A stretch of 64,000 nucleotides of DNA from Neobacillus paridis (GCF_016765675.1 NZ_JAESWB010000168.1:372001-436000); one strand, 5' to 3'; counted from the first letter of the stretch, positions 18,286-28,771 are shown. The notes: generated by a model not told the origin, from the sequence alone. A program made the numbers and translations.

Positions 18286-19302
18286 ATGAAATTATTATCT
18301 GTAGTCATTCCTTGCTATAATTCACAAGAATATATGAGGTATTGTATAGAATCGCTTCTACCAGGTGGGGAAAACGTAGAGCTGTTGATTATAAATGATG
18401 GTTCCGTTGACCAAACAGCTGAAATTGCCAATGAATATGCAAAAAAATATCCCACGATTGTAAAGGCGGTTCACCAGGAAAACGGTGGACACGGTGAAGC
18501 CGTAAATGCCGGTATCCGTAATGCAACCGGACGCTATCTAAAGGTCGTCGATAGTGATGACTGGGTAGATACTAGAGCGTATCTTAAACTCTTGCAAAAA
18601 ATTAGTGAATTTGTAACGGAACAAAAAATGGTTGATATGATCATCAGCAATTTTGTTTATGAAAAAGAAGGTACACATTATAAAAAAGTGATGAAATATG
18701 AAAATGTTCTTCCTGAAGGAAAGGTTTTTACCTGGAATGAGATTAGGAATTTTCGTAAAGGACAATATATTTTAATGCATTCTGTTATCTACCGAACTCA
18801 ACTATTAAGAGATTGCGGGTTAGAACTGCCAAAACACACCTTCTATGTAGACAACTTGTTTGTTTATGTTCCGCTTCCGCATGTTAAGAGAATGTATTAT
18901 CTCAATGTCGATTTTTATCGCTATTTTATCGGTAGGGAAGACCAATCGGTTCATGAAAGTGTCATGATCAAAAGAATCGATCAACAGATCAAAGTAAATA
19001 AGTTAATGATTGAGCAGGTACAAATTGAAAGTATTGAAAATCCAAAGCTTCGTCAGTATTTGCTCCACCATTTGGAAATTGTGACCGTCGTGTCTGCTAT
19101 TTTGTTAATACGTTCAGGAACAAAAGAGAATCTGAAAAAGAAAAAAGAATTGTGGAACTATATTAAGGAAAAGGATTTACTGCTTTACCATAGTCTCAAA
19201 TACGGTATTATGGGACAAATGATTAATTTACCCGGCCGGGTTGGTCGCAGCATCTCTGTCGGAGCATACAAAATATCACAAAAAATGGTGGGCTTTAATT
19301 AA
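18286..19302 (+). CDS. Family 2 glycosyltransferase
   Basis: The GT-A domain at the N-terminus is clear: LLSVVIPCYNSQEYMRYCIESLL, LLIINDGSVDQTAEIA, and the metal-binding VVDSDDWVD. GT2 enzymes transfer sugars from nucleotide donors to surface polysaccharides or wall polymers. The protein has 338 residues from the ATG at 18286, which follows AAAGGTTGG. An upstream in-frame ATG (18247) has no ribosome binding site. It lies 49 bases before the UDP-galactopyranose mutase gene, so a galactofuranose-containing glycan is a plausible product (inference). Confidence 0.88.
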   Translation: MKLLSVVIPCYNSQEYMRYCIESLLPGGENVELLIINDGSVDQTAEIANEYAKKYPTIVKAVHQENGGHGEAVNAGIRNATGRYLKVVDSDDWVDTRAYLKLLQKISEFVTEQKMVDMIISNFVYEKEGTHYKKVMKYENVLPEGKVFTWNEIRNFRKGQYILMHSVIYRTQLLRDCGLELPKHTFYVDNLFVYVPLPHVKRMYYLNVDFYRYFIGREDQSVHESVMIKRIDQQIKVNKLMIEQVQIESIENPKLRQYLLHHLEIVTVVSAILLIRSGTKENLKKKKELWNYIKEKDLLLYHSLKYGIMGQMINLPGRVGRSISVGAYKISQKMVGFN

Positions 19303-19351
19303 CAGTCAAAAATAAAAAATAGCTTAACTATTTGTTTGGAGAATGATCTTA

Positions 19352-20464
19352 TTGAATAGTAAATATGATTTTTTAATTGTTGGTGCTGGTCTTTATGGTG
19401 CGGTGTTTGCCCATGAAGCGAAAAAAGCCGGAAAATCCTGCCTCATCATTGATAAACGCGGTCATATTGCAGGAAATATCTATACTGAAAAAATGGAAGG
19501 TATTCAGGTCCACAAATATGGAGCCCATATTTTTCATACGAATAATAAAGCAGTATGGGAATTTGTTAACCAATTTGCCGAATTTAACCGCTATACCAAT
19601 AGCCCGGTGGCCAATTTCCATGGCGAAATATACAATTTGCCATTTAATATGAATACCTTTAACAAAATGTGGGGCGTAGTAACACCGGAAGAAGCTAAGC
19701 GGAAAATTGACGAGCAGCGCCGTGCCAATTATGTGGAGCAGCCACAAAATTTAGAGGAGCAGGCGATTAATCTTGTTGGACTTGATATTTATGAAAAATT
19801 AATTCGCGGCTACACCGAAAAGCAGTGGGGGCGCCCATGCCATGAACTTCCGGCCTTTATTATCCGCAGGCTGCCGGTTCGATTTACCTACGATAATAAC
19901 TACTTTAACGCTCTATATCAGGGCATACCGATTGGCGGCTATACCGCGATGGTAGAGCGGATGATCGAAGGAATTGAAGTGGTACTCAATACAGACTATT
20001 TGGCCGCCAAAGATAAATGGGACAGCATTGCCGATAAGGTGGTTTACACGGGCCCGATTGATGCTTATTTTGACTATCAATTTGGAGTTTTGGAATACCG
20101 AAGTTTACAGTTTGAAACTGAGATTGTCGACATGTCCAACTTCCAGGGCAATGCGGTCGTCAATTATACTGATCGCGAGACCCCATATACCCGTATCATT
20201 GAGCATAAGCACTTTGAATTTGGCACACAGCCTAAAACCGTCATCAGTCGTGAGTACAGCGTTGAATGGAAGCGCGGCGATGAGCCTTACTATCCTGTCA
20301 ATGATAAAAAAAACAGCGCCCTATATCAAGAATATAAGGCGCTGGCGAATGCCGAGAGCAACGTCATTTTTGGCGGCCGGTTAGCCGAATATAAATATTA
20401 CGATATGGACAATGTTGTCGAGTTTGCTTTACAAAAAGCAAAGGAAGTATTGGGACGAGGCTAA
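19352..20464 (+). CDS. glf: UDP-galactopyranose mutase
   Basis: Glf is a flavoenzyme that interconverts UDP-galactopyranose and UDP-galactofuranose, the donor for galactofuranose-containing surface glycans. The N-terminal FAD-binding motif is DFLIVGAGLYGAVFAHEAKKAGK. Other family signatures are HKYGAHIFHTNN, NLPFNMNTFNKMWG, GYTEKQWGRPCHELP and VVYTGPIDAYFDYQFG. I favour TTG 19352 because GGAG (19338-19341) is 10 bases away; the in-frame ATG at 19343 is only one base from it. This gives 370 residues, a normal length. It is cotranscribed with the GT2 gene. Confidence 0.94.
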   Translation: MNSKYDFLIVGAGLYGAVFAHEAKKAGKSCLIIDKRGHIAGNIYTEKMEGIQVHKYGAHIFHTNNKAVWEFVNQFAEFNRYTNSPVANFHGEIYNLPFNMNTFNKMWGVVTPEEAKRKIDEQRRANYVEQPQNLEEQAINLVGLDIYEKLIRGYTEKQWGRPCHELPAFIIRRLPVRFTYDNNYFNALYQGIPIGGYTAMVERMIEGIEVVLNTDYLAAKDKWDSIADKVVYTGPIDAYFDYQFGVLEYRSLQFETEIVDMSNFQGNAVVNYTDRETPYTRIIEHKHFEFGTQPKTVISREYSVEWKRGDEPYYPVNDKKNSALYQEYKALANAESNVIFGGRLAEYKYYDMDNVVEFALQKAKEVLGRG

Positions 20465-20492
20465 TGTCCAACGGCCATCCCACATCAAATCA

Positions 20493-20520
20493 TAACCACC
20501 CTTGAATGAAAGGGTGGTTA
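20493..20520 (+). terminator. GT2-glf terminator
   Basis: TAACCACCCTT pairs perfectly with AAGGGTGGTTA. The following T-run is short and delayed. Confidence 0.6.
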
Positions 20521-20601
20521 TGAGCCATTTTTCAATTCTTCTTATAATAAATTTCTGTACGTAATTTTTCTCTCCTGTTTGTTGTTTGTATAAAATAAAA
20601 A

Positions 20602-20617
20602 CACGCATCAACGCGTG
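20602..20617 (-). terminator. Terminator for the coiled-coil gene (minus strand)
   Basis: Read on the minus strand, CACGC-GTTGAT-GCGTG is followed by TTTTTATTTTAT. It lies about 50 bases past the stop codon of the gene at 20671. Confidence 0.6.
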
Positions 20618-20670
20618 CAAGTTACTTTCTACGGGCATGCCATAATATTTTCGAACGGTCCAATTCTTTT

Positions 20671-21093
20671 TTATTTTACTCTTTTTAATTCACGAAGTTC
20701 TGTTTCTTGTTCAAGTGAACGCAAGGCCAATGATTCGAGAATCTTATCTTGTCGTTCTTGACCTTCTTTTAAGGAGGTTAGTTCGCCGTGCACTTTATGA
20801 ACATCCATTGAAAGAGATTCTAACTTTGCGTTTGTTTCCTCTTGTCGGTGGATTACAGCTTTTATCAATTCTGTGTTTTCATCGAGTTGAGATTTAACAG
20901 TATCAAGTTCACCCTTAACGGCAACGAGATCATTTTTAACAGTACCAAGTTCATCCTTAACAGCAACGAGATCATTTTTAACAGTACCAAGTTCATCCTT
21001 AACAGCAACGAGATCATTTTTAACAGTACCAAGATCATCCTTTACCCCAGTGATTTCCTTCAAAAGCCGTTCGAACATTTGTTCTACAGTCAT
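20671..21093 (-). CDS. Heptad-repeat coiled-coil protein
   Basis: The 140-residue protein is almost entirely predicted coiled coil. Residues 13-70 consist of 14-residue repeats of the type VKNDLVAVKDELGT. The rest is also charged heptads (LDENTELIKAVIHRQEETNAKLESL). It has no signal peptide or membrane segment. The family is not recognised; similar repeat proteins occur widely in Bacillus with variable repeat number. On the minus strand AGGAGGAATAAG precedes ATG 21093. It has its own terminator and is likely a single-gene unit. Confidence 0.75.
   Translation of the reverse strand: MTVEQMFERLLKEITGVKDDLGTVKNDLVAVKDELGTVKNDLVAVKDELGTVKNDLVAVKGELDTVKSQLDENTELIKAVIHRQEETNAKLESLSMDVHKVHGELTSLKEGQERQDKILESLALRSLEQETELRELKRVK
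20895..21036. repeat. 42-bp tandem repeat inside the coiled-coil gene
   Basis: Units begin TAACAGTA(C/T)CAAGTTCA at 20895, 20937 and 20979, with a partial fourth at 21021. The 42-base period equals 14 codons, so changes in copy number keep the frame. The units at 20937 and 20979 are identical by eye. Confidence 0.9.
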
Positions 21094-21300
21094 TTCTTAT
21101 TCCTCCTCATATTTAAATTTATTTATTTAAATGATATCTTTCATGTTTCCTCGTTTGGATTCTTGATACTCTCCCATAGAGTCCCACTCTTATGATAACA
21201 CAAGTACCTTTTAAAATGTGGACAGAAAAAACAAGGTGTGTGCTAAGGGAAGAATACTTGGAGTGAAGGATAATAGTGAAATTTAATACAAAAAATAGAA

Positions 21301-21323
21301 AAACCCTCGCAATGCAAGGGTTT
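21301..21323 (-). terminator. tRNA-Arg terminator
   Basis: AAACCCTCGC/GCAAGGGTTT-type hairpin. Read on the minus strand it lies just after the tRNA 3' end and is followed by TTTTTCTATTTTTT. Confidence 0.75.
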
Positions 21324-21330
21324 CAGTGAC

Positions 21331-21403
21331 GTCCCAGAGAGGATTCGAACCTCCGACCTACAGTTTAGGAAACTGTTGCTCTATCCAACTGAGCTACTAG
21401 GAC
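21331..21403 (-). tRNA. tRNA-Arg(CCU)
   Basis: On the minus strand this reads GTCCTAGTAGCTCAG... to ...CTCTCTGGGAC, 73 bases. The anticodon arm is ACAGT-TTCCTAA-ACTGT, which gives anticodon CCU and reads AGG. The T arm is GGAGG-TTCGAAT-CCTCT. The acceptor stem GTCCTAG/CTGGGAC pairs with one G-U. No CCA is encoded. Confidence 0.93.
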
Positions 21404-21531
21404 ATGATAATAATTTATTAACTTTTTGTTTCACTAATACCTTGTTCTTTGTCGTCCTGATCTCAGAAAGACTACTCAAGGAGCGGCTCGATCAGTACGC
21501 TGTAGCAAAGTCAGGGCAGCAATTTCGATCG

Positions 21532-21558
21532 TGCTCTATCCAACTGAGCTACTAGGAC
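21532..21558 (-). repeat. Partial copy of the tRNA-Arg 5' half
   Basis: These 27 bases are identical to 21377-21403, the acceptor 5' strand and D arm of the neighbouring tRNA-Arg. No anticodon or T arm follows. The copy lies 128 bases from the intact gene. It could be an old attachment site left by an integrative element or a decayed tandem tRNA. Confidence 0.75.
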
Positions 21559-21627
21559 AAATATGAACTTATTAATGGAACGTTATCTATTATAAAGAGT
21601 TAGCCCGGAAACGTCAAATAAAAATTT

Positions 21628-22365
21628 TTAACGGGGAAGACCCTTTGGACGAATCGGTTTATTTCCTGCTTTTTTTCGAAATAGCAGCCAAATGAGTAAA
21701 CTTAAGGCAATAAGCAGTCCTTCCATCGAAAAAATATAGTTAGGATAAGGTCCTAAATAGTCCAGCAAGCTGGCACTCTCTGGCTTATGGCGTAAAAACA
21801 TATAATTGCCGTTCACCAGTTTATTAACGGCCATGATTATCGGCAGTAACACATTCAAAAACAACAGCAGTTTTACCACAGACCAGATGGTCGGCCGATA
21901 GCCTTTCACCCAGGTAAAATACAACGGCACCCAAATCATCATAAAATGAGTAAAAAAGAAATGCAAAAAGCGAAAATGTGGGAAATCATAATACAAGAGT
22001 GGTGTAACTAATGCTTGAGTTGCCCCCAATAGCCCAGTGAATAACAGAATTTCATAAACCCATTTTTTCTTGGTTAATAACAAAATAATCGTTAAAAGTA
22101 AACTAATGCTGCATAATTCTAATGGAAGCGAGTCACTGACATGCCAGATTCTATTTCGGATCAACCAGACATGGTAGGTAACTTCAAAAAGAGTGAGCAA
22201 TATCGCTAATCCAATTTCGCTAGAACGCCAATCCTTCGCTCTTAGTTTTGTCCGAAATAAAAAAATCCAAGCCGAAATGATCAAGAGAAATGCTAACATA
22301 ATAAGATGATTAGCAGAAAACATTATAAATGGATTTTCCTTATAGCTGCCGCCAAACCACTCCAT
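21628..22365 (-). CDS. YwaF-like (TIGR02206) integral membrane protein
   Basis: This protein of about 245 residues has seven or so hydrophobic helices (for example LIMLAFLLIISAWIFLF, LELCSISLLLTIILLL, VVKLLLFLNVLLPIIMAV, LLIALSLLIWLLF). It opens with MEWFGGSYKENPFIMFSANHL, typical of the TIGR02206/YwaF family, whose function is unknown. The start is uncertain: ATGs at 22365, 22377 and 22392 are all in frame, and GGTGGG lies 5 bases before the first. It is divergent from mutS. Confidence 0.75.
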   Translation of the reverse strand: MEWFGGSYKENPFIMFSANHLIMLAFLLIISAWIFLFRTKLRAKDWRSSEIGLAILLTLFEVTYHVWLIRNRIWHVSDSLPLELCSISLLLTIILLLTKKKWVYEILLFTGLLGATQALVTPLLYYDFPHFRFLHFFFTHFMMIWVPLYFTWVKGYRPTIWSVVKLLLFLNVLLPIIMAVNKLVNGNYMFLRHKPESASLLDYLGPYPNYIFSMEGLLIALSLLIWLLFRKKAGNKPIRPKGLPR

Positions 22366-22511
22366 ATTGCCCACCATCCCTAATAAAATCATAGCATGTA
22401 ATGGAAAGAAATTGAATCTGAATATTACGACATTAATTTCTGCATTTATATGTCTCATCGGCCTATTCACTTAAAGAAGATTTTTCATTCTCATAATGTA
22501 AGCTCAGTTTA

Positions 22512-22520
22512 TGTTATAAT
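22512..22520 (+). promoter_or_regulatory. Extended -10 promoter element of mutSL
   Basis: TGTTATAAT is an extended -10 element (TGN-TATAAT) 47 bases before the mutS start. No good -35 is visible at 17 bases, which is tolerated by extended -10 promoters. Confidence 0.5.
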
Positions 22521-22566
22521 AGATTGTCGAAGATACTCGAAGAATTTAAAGCAGTGGAGGGTCATG

Positions 22567-25191
22567 ATGACAGCTTACACGCCAATGATACAGCAATATT
22601 TATCAGTTAAGGCAGATTATCCGGATGCCTTTTTATTTTTTCGCTTAGGCGACTTTTACGAAATGTTTTTTGATGATGCGATCAAAGCTTCACAGGAATT
22701 AGAAATTACTTTGACTGGACGTGACGGCGGGGCGGAGGAACGAATTCCAATGTGCGGCGTTCCTTATCATTCCGCTTCCAATTATATTGAACAGCTTATT
22801 TCCAAAGGCTATAAAGTGGCGATTTGTGAACAAATGGAAGACCCTAAAAAAGCAAAGGGCATGGTAAAGCGGGAAGTCATTCAGCTAATCACCCCGGGAA
22901 CGATGATGGAAGGCAAAGGACTAGCCGAAAAAGAGAACAACTATATTGCTTCGGTCACCGCCTTTGAAGATCGGACATATGGTTTAGCTTACACTGATAT
23001 TTCTACCGGAGAAAACAGAGTAACCCTGCTTTCCAATCATTTTGAAGAAGTGTTGAATGAGATCGCTGTTTTAGGGGCTAAGGAAGTTGTCGTTGCAAGC
23101 GACTTTCCCGGCGAGCTGCAGCAAAAACTGCGGGAACGCGATGTATTGGTCATTTCATTTGAGGATAATAGTTCCGTAGAATTTCAATTTGCCCAACTGC
23201 TGGAACAACTCAATCAGGAAAAATTAAAGCAAACTTCCGCAAGGCTGCTGAATTATTTGTTTCGTTCCCAAAAGAGAAGTCTTGACCATTTGCAGCCCGT
23301 TGCCACCTATCAAATTCATCAGTATATGAAAATTGATTATTATTCCAAACGGAATCTCGAACTGACGGAAACGATCCGTTCAAAAGGAAAGAAAGGGTCA
23401 TTGCTATGGCTCCTGGATGAAACGATTACGGCGATGGGCGGCCGGATGTTAAAGCACTGGATCGACCGGCCGTTAATTGATCGTGAAAAAATTGAGCATC
23501 GTCATGAATTGGTCGCTGTATTTCTTAACCATTATTTTGAACGTCAAGAACTGCGGGATAAATTAAAGGAAGTGTATGATTTAGAACGGTTGGCTGGCCG
23601 TGTTGCCTTTGGCAATGTCAATGCTCGCGATTTAGTACAGTTGAAACGCTCCTTGATGCAAGTGCCATCGTTAAAGCAAATATTATTAAACATGAAAAAT
23701 GAAAAAATGAACGAAGTGGCGGAAGGTCTTGATCCGTGCGAAGAAGTCACGGACTTATTGGAGCGGGCAATTGTCGAAAATCCTCCAATCTCGTTAAAGG
23801 AAGGAAACATCATTTGTGACGGATATAATGAACAGCTGGATCAATATCGCGATGCCAGCCGCAACGGCAAGACATGGATTGCTCAACTGGAACGGGAAGA
23901 ACGGGAGAAGACCGGAATTAAGTCATTGAAAGTCGGCTATAACCGGGTATTCGGCTACTATATTGAGGTTACTAGGGCCAACCTTCATCTTTTAGAAGAG
24001 GGCAGATATGAACGGAAGCAAACACTGACGAATGCCGAGCGCTTTATTACCCCGGAATTAAAAGAAAAAGAAGCGTTAATTTTACAAGCAGAAGAAAAAA
24101 TCAGCGAACTCGAATATGATTTATTCACGGAAATACGGGAAATTGTTAAGGAGTATATTCCCCGCTTGCAGGCGCTTGCCAAGGTCGTCAGCGAGCTTGA
24201 TGTTCTGCAATGCTTTGCCCAGGTGAGTGAAGACCGCCGCTATATTAAACCACAATTTTCTGCCGAGCGCCGGGTCGTCATTAAAGATGGCCGGCATCCG
24301 GTGGTGGAGAAGGTGCTGAACTCACAGGAGTACGTTCCCAATGATTGCTATATGGACAGCGAACGGGAAATTCTATTGATTACAGGGCCAAATATGTCCG
24401 GTAAGAGTACGTATATGCGGCAAATTGCCTTAATGGCGATTTTAGCGCAAATTGGCTGTTACGTTCCCGCAAGTGAGGCGGTCCTGCCCATCTTTGACCA
24501 GGTATTTACACGCATCGGTGCGGCTGATGATTTAATTTCCGGTCAAAGTACCTTCATGGTGGAAATGCTGGAAGCAAAGAATGCGATTGCTTATGCTACG
24601 CAAAACAGCTTAATTTTATTCGATGAAATCGGTCGCGGAACCTCGACCTATGATGGCATGGCATTGGCACAGGCAATTATCGAATATATTCATAACCGAA
24701 TTGGCGCGAAAACCTTATTTTCAACCCACTATCATGAGCTAACAGTTTTAGAAAAAGAGCTTAGTAAATTGAAAAATATTCATGTCAGTGCGATTGAACA
24801 TCATGGCAAGGTAGTGTTCCTTCATAAAATTAAACAGGGTCCAACCGACAAAAGTTATGGAATCCATGTTGCCCAGTTAGCCGATTTGCCAAAGGAAGTA
24901 ATCGACCGCGCCAATGAAATACTATCAGCCCTTGAACAGTCTCCAGTGGAGACGGTTCCAACCGTGAAGGAAGCAGTAAAACCTAGTGAACCAGCTGTAC
25001 AGGTCGAGAATTTTTCTGAACAGGCTGCCCAGTTATCCTTTTTTGATGAACCGAAGGAAGTTAAGAAACCGGAATTTTCCTCCAAGGAGAAAAAGGTGCT
25101 GGATAAAATCCGCGAACTGGACTTATTAGATGTCACACCGCTTCAGGCAATTAACATGTTGTATGAGCTACACAAAAAGTTAAAAGGCTGA
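22567..25191 (+). CDS. mutS: DNA mismatch repair protein MutS
   Basis: MutS recognises base mismatches and small loops and recruits MutL. The 874-residue protein has the mismatch-binding domain with the Phe-x-Glu clamp in [13 protein letters not shown]. Core and clamp domains follow, then the ATPase with Walker [15 protein letters not shown], Walker [17 protein letters not shown] and STHYHE. A C-terminal beta-clamp binding motif is likely at QLSFFDE. The start is ATG 22567, 5 bases after TGGAGGG; a long in-frame extension upstream to 22450 is not family-like. It forms an operon with mutL, 20 bases downstream. Confidence 0.97.
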   Translation: MTAYTPMIQQYLSVKADYPDAFLFFRLGDFYEMFFDDAIKASQELEITLTGRDGGAEERIPMCGVPYHSASNYIEQLISKGYKVAICEQMEDPKKAKGMVKREVIQLITPGTMMEGKGLAEKENNYIASVTAFEDRTYGLAYTDISTGENRVTLLSNHFEEVLNEIAVLGAKEVVVASDFPGELQQKLRERDVLVISFEDNSSVEFQFAQLLEQLNQEKLKQTSARLLNYLFRSQKRSLDHLQPVATYQIHQYMKIDYYSKRNLELTETIRSKGKKGSLLWLLDETITAMGGRMLKHWIDRPLIDREKIEHRHELVAVFLNHYFERQELRDKLKEVYDLERLAGRVAFGNVNARDLVQLKRSLMQVPSLKQILLNMKNEKMNEVAEGLDPCEEVTDLLERAIVENPPISLKEGNIICDGYNEQLDQYRDASRNGKTWIAQLEREEREKTGIKSLKVGYNRVFGYYIEVTRANLHLLEEGRYERKQTLTNAERFITPELKEKEALILQAEEKISELEYDLFTEIREIVKEYIPRLQALAKVVSELDVLQCFAQVSEDRRYIKPQFSAERRVVIKDGRHPVVEKVLNSQEYVPNDCYMDSEREILLITGPNMSGKSTYMRQIALMAILAQIGCYVPASEAVLPIFDQVFTRIGAADDLISGQSTFMVEMLEAKNAIAYATQNSLILFDEIGRGTSTYDGMALAQAIIEYIHNRIGAKTLFSTHYHELTVLEKELSKLKNIHVSAIEHHGKVVFLHKIKQGPTDKSYGIHVAQLADLPKEVIDRANEILSALEQSPVETVPTVKEAVKPSEPAVQVENFSEQAAQLSFFDEPKEVKKPEFSSKEKKVLDKIRELDLLDVTPLQAINMLYELHKKLKG

Positions 25192-25211
25192 AAAGTTAGG
25201 AGGCGGAAAAT

Positions 25212-27125
25212 ATGGGGAAAATCATTCAATTAGATGATGTCCTTTCTAATAAAATAGCGGCGGGAGAAGTAGTCGAACGCCCCGCCTCAGTTGTAAAAGA
25301 ATTGGTGGAAAATGCCGTAGATGCCGGAAGTACCGTGATCGAAATTGAGGTAGAAGAGGCCGGTTTGGCAAAAATCCGGATTATTGATAATGGCAATGGC
25401 ATTGAAGAAGATGATGTCCTGCTGGCGTTTCAACGCCATGCGACCAGTAAAATCAAAGACGAAACGGATTTATTCCGGATTCGCACACTTGGCTTTCGCG
25501 GTGAGGCTCTGCCAAGTATCGCTTCTGTTTCCAAACTTGAAATGAAGACCTCCACGGGGGAAGGGCCTGGTAGTCTTGTGGTCATCGAAGGCGGCAAGGT
25601 GGTCACGTTTGAAAAAACTACAAGCAGAAGAGGGACCGACATCACCGTTACTGATTTGTTCTACAATACTCCGGCCCGGCTTAAGTATATGAAGACAATT
25701 CATACTGAGCTTGGGAATATTACCGACGTCGTCAACCGGTTGGCACTGGCCCATCCCGATGTCGCCTTTCGGTTAATCCATAATGAGCGGAAGCTGCTGC
25801 AAACAAGCGGCAATGGTGATGTTCGTCAAGTACTTGCCGCCATTTATGGAATGAGTATAGCTAAGCAACTTGTTCCTATTTTTGCAGAGTCATTGGATTT
25901 TAAAATCAGCGGCTACGCCTCAATGCCTGAGGTGACTAGGGCATCGCGAAATTATATTTCGACGATGATTAATGGCAGGTTCATTAAAAATTATCCGCTT
26001 GTTAAAGCCATTCAGGATGGCTATCATACATTACTGCCGATCGGCCGCTATCCGATTGTGCTGTTAAATATTGAAATGGATCCGCTGCTGGTCGATGTGA
26101 ATGTTCACCCAGCGAAAATGGAAGTGAGGATTAGTAAAGAGGCTGATCTCAATCAATTGGTCTCGGAAACGATAAAAAATGTATTTAAATCCAAGATCCT
26201 CATTCCAACTGCCTATTCTTCTGTGAAAAAAGAAATTGAGGTTTCCGAACAGACCGCTTTGGATCTTAATGAAGGGACACCACAATCTAAGCCGTCTGCA
26301 GCGATGGAATCTGCGGCGGTATTGCGTGAGGAGCAGCCCAATCTGGGGACATCTGTTAGCAAAAAGGAAGAAGAACCGGGCTTTTGTGAACTGGAATTAA
26401 CGAGTCCTGATCCGGTTGATAGCCATCACCAAGAACAGGCATGGTCAAATGGGGAGCCTATTTTTCATAGCGGGCCGGCAATCGAGGATTTTCAACCGTT
26501 TGGTGAACCCGAAGTACCAACCATAGCCAAACAAGAGGAAAGCCGTGTGCCGCGTATGTATCCAATCGGGCAAATGCATGGAACCTATATTTTCGCTCAA
26601 AACGAAAATGGTTTATATATCATTGATCAGCATGCAGCCCAGGAACGGTTAAAATATGAATATTTTCGTGAAAAAGTGGGACAGGTTGCCTCCGAATTAC
26701 AGGAAATGCTGGTTCCTTTAACTTTTGAATATTCTACGGATGAGTATTTGAAGATTATCGAACACCGGGCCGAACTGGAGAAGGTGGGGGTGTTTTTGGA
26801 GGAATTCGGGGTGAACAGCTTTATCATTCGTGCTCATCCCCAATGGTTCCCAAAGGGTGAGGAAAAGGAGATTATCGAGGAAATGATTGAACAGTTATTA
26901 GCGATGAAAAAGGTTGACATCAAGAAACTGCGGGAAGAAGCAGCAATCATGATGAGTTGCAAGGCCTCGATTAAAGCCAACCGCCATTTGCGTAATGATG
27001 AAATTCAAACGCTGCTCGATGATTTGCGAAAGGCGTCGGATCCCTTTACCTGCCCACATGGCCGACCGATCATCATCCACTACTCGATTTATGAGATGGA
27101 AAAGATGTTCAAACGCGTGATGTAA
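25212..27125 (+). CDS. mutL: DNA mismatch repair protein MutL
   Basis: MutL is the GHKL ATPase that couples MutS to strand nicking. Of 637 residues, the N-terminal ATPase shows [19 protein letters not shown] and [12 protein letters not shown]. The C-terminal domain carries the endonuclease signature [14 protein letters not shown] and the zinc-site motifs SCKASIKA and [12 protein letters not shown], as expected in bacteria without MutH. A linker of about 110 poorly conserved residues joins the domains. AGGAGG precedes ATG 25212. A strong terminator follows the stop. Confidence 0.97.
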   Translation: MGKIIQLDDVLSNKIAAGEVVERPASVVKELVENAVDAGSTVIEIEVEEAGLAKIRIIDNGNGIEEDDVLLAFQRHATSKIKDETDLFRIRTLGFRGEALPSIASVSKLEMKTSTGEGPGSLVVIEGGKVVTFEKTTSRRGTDITVTDLFYNTPARLKYMKTIHTELGNITDVVNRLALAHPDVAFRLIHNERKLLQTSGNGDVRQVLAAIYGMSIAKQLVPIFAESLDFKISGYASMPEVTRASRNYISTMINGRFIKNYPLVKAIQDGYHTLLPIGRYPIVLLNIEMDPLLVDVNVHPAKMEVRISKEADLNQLVSETIKNVFKSKILIPTAYSSVKKEIEVSEQTALDLNEGTPQSKPSAAMESAAVLREEQPNLGTSVSKKEEEPGFCELELTSPDPVDSHHQEQAWSNGEPIFHSGPAIEDFQPFGEPEVPTIAKQEESRVPRMYPIGQMHGTYIFAQNENGLYIIDQHAAQERLKYEYFREKVGQVASELQEMLVPLTFEYSTDEYLKIIEHRAELEKVGVFLEEFGVNSFIIRAHPQWFPKGEEKEIIEEMIEQLLAMKKVDIKKLREEAAIMMSCKASIKANRHLRNDEIQTLLDDLRKASDPFTCPHGRPIIIHYSIYEMEKMFKRVM

Positions 27126-27132
27126 ATGATTA

Positions 27133-27175
27133 AAAAAGGAAGTCCAATTTGCGTAATCGGACTTCCTTTTTTTCA
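27133..27175 (+). terminator. mutSL terminator
   Basis: AAAAAGGAAGTCC pairs with GGACTTCCTTTTT and runs into a T-tract. The symmetrical A/T flanks would let it act in both directions, but the repeat array lies between it and mreBH. Confidence 0.85.
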
Positions 27176-27182
27176 TGGCATT

Positions 27183-27438
27183 GATGAGAGACACATTGCT
27201 TAAAAACATGGGGAATGACCCACAAAGACCGATGAAAGTCAAAAAGGCGTTTGAACACAAGGCAGCCGACCTTCAAAAGGCGGATGAAAGACAAAACTGC
27301 AGTTAAACCCCAGAAAACTGTCCTTCATTAAGTGAATGAAAGACAAAACAATGTTTAAAAACAATACAACTGTCTTTCATCAAGCTAATGAAGGACAAAA
27401 CGTTATCCAAAAATAGAAGAACAGTCCTTCATCAAGCC
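27183..27438. repeat. Array of five 52-bp imperfect palindromic repeats
   Basis: Units start at 27183 (48 bases, degenerate), 27231, 27283, 27335 and 27387; each of the last four is 52 bases. The best units begin (G/A)ATGAA(A/G)GACAAAAC and end (C/A)TGTC(C/T)TTCATCAAG, so the ends of each unit are inverted repeats and the middle 20 or so bases differ between units. The array fills the whole gap between the converging mutL and mreBH genes. Confidence 0.85.
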
Positions 27439-27446
27439 AATCCTAC

Positions 27447-28460
27447 TTATTTCGTGGCAGTTGCAGCTACAATCTTATCTACATATTTCAGCGTTTTTCC
27501 GGTACCAAGTACTACCGACTCCAACGGGTTTTCGGCAAGCTGAACGGGAACAAAGATTTCCTTGCTTAGCCACTCTTCCATCCCTTTTAACAGGGAGCCG
27601 CCCCCAGTTAAAATCACCCCGCGGTCAACGATATCTCCGCTCATCTCAGCGGGACAATCCTCTAATGTCGCGCGGACAGCTTCCAAAATATGCAGTAATG
27701 CTTCCTTCATTGCATCCCTAATTTCATAGGACGATAGAGTTACGGTTTTCGGCAAACCCGTTACTAGGTCACGACCGCGGACGTCCATAAAGGCCTCCGC
27801 GTGATCTACAAGGGCATAGCCGATCTCTATCTTTATATTTTCAGCAGTTCTTTCACCGATTAAAACATTGTATTCTTTACGGACGTATTGAACAATATCA
27901 TCATCGAGACGGTCACCGCCAATTTTAATGGAATGATAGGCAACGACACCACCAAAGGAAATAATTGCCACCTCGGTATTACCGCCGCCGATATCAACCA
28001 CTACATTAGCAACTGGTTCATCGACCGGCAATCCGGCACCAATCGCTGCAGCAACAGGCTCTTCAATCATGGTTATTTTTTTTGCACCGGCATTTCTGAT
28101 GGCATCCTGAATGGCTCTCCTTTCGACGCTGGTAGAACCGGACGGAGAGCAAACGACAACATTCGGCTTACGCAGTGAAATCCCTGCTTTTTTTGAAGCC
28201 TTTCGCATCACCAGCTTGACCATTTCAGTTGTTACATCAAAGTCAGCAATAACTCCATCCTTTAAGGGACGGAGTGCAACAATTTTTTCCGGAGTCTTAC
28301 CAATCATTTCTTTCGCTTCCGAGCCAACCGCTACGACATTTTTTGTAACCGTATCAATGGCAACAACCGAGGGCTCGTTGAACACAATTCCTTTATTCTT
28401 GCTATATACCAAAATATTTGCTGTTCCGAGATCAATTCCAATATCAAATCCTGATAACAT
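27447..28460 (-). CDS. mreBH: Actin-like cell shape protein MreBH
   Basis: MreBH is a bacterial actin paralogue that guides lateral wall synthesis with MreB and Mbl and, in B. subtilis, directs the LytE hydrolase. The 337 residues carry phosphate-1 [14 protein letters not shown], the [36 protein letters not shown] region and [15 protein letters not shown]. The overall sequence is closer to MreBH than to MreB or Mbl. ATG 28460 follows AAAGGTGAA on the minus strand; 30 upstream codons lack a better site. It converges on mutL. Confidence 0.93.
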   Translation of the reverse strand: MLSGFDIGIDLGTANILVYSKNKGIVFNEPSVVAIDTVTKNVVAVGSEAKEMIGKTPEKIVALRPLKDGVIADFDVTTEMVKLVMRKASKKAGISLRKPNVVVCSPSGSTSVERRAIQDAIRNAGAKKITMIEEPVAAAIGAGLPVDEPVANVVVDIGGGNTEVAIISFGGVVAYHSIKIGGDRLDDDIVQYVRKEYNVLIGERTAENIKIEIGYALVDHAEAFMDVRGRDLVTGLPKTVTLSSYEIRDAMKEALLHILEAVRATLEDCPAEMSGDIVDRGVILTGGGSLLKGMEEWLSKEIFVPVQLAENPLESVVLGTGKTLKYVDKIVAATATK

Positions 28461-28771
28461 ACTTTCACCTTTTTTCATATTTTTTTGCAAAAATTGTCTT
28501 GTTGCTGACATTCGTGTTTTTACAAAATAACATACGAACAAGGTTAACATGGTTTTGAGGGTAGAATGTAGATTGTAAATAAACCGTCAAGGAAATGTAA
28601 TCAAGCAGGAAAGGATTTCTAATTTTGATACAGAATCGTAAAAATAAATCAAATCACGCATAGAAACCGAAATTATTGTATATACTTATTTGATGTTCAA
28701 CTGCTTTTTAATTTTATGTTACGATATGAGTAACGGAATATTTTTCCCATTGAAAATAAACAAGAGGCAGT
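28461..28771. other. Intergenic region between divergent mreBH and miaA
   Basis: No gene is seen in these 311 bases. TGTTACGAT (28727-28735) is a plausible extended -10 element for miaA. The region is AT-rich with no strong hairpin. Confidence 0.5.

Noticed and set aside
22450-22566. N-terminal extension of MutS
   Set aside because: The extension overlaps the divergent promoter region and lacks a ribosome binding site; the family-like start [12 protein letters not shown] has one.
27183-27438. CRISPR array
   Set aside because: The repeats are degenerate, the spacer-like parts are short and A-rich and share some bases, the unit count is low and there are no cas genes. A palindromic tandem repeat fits better.
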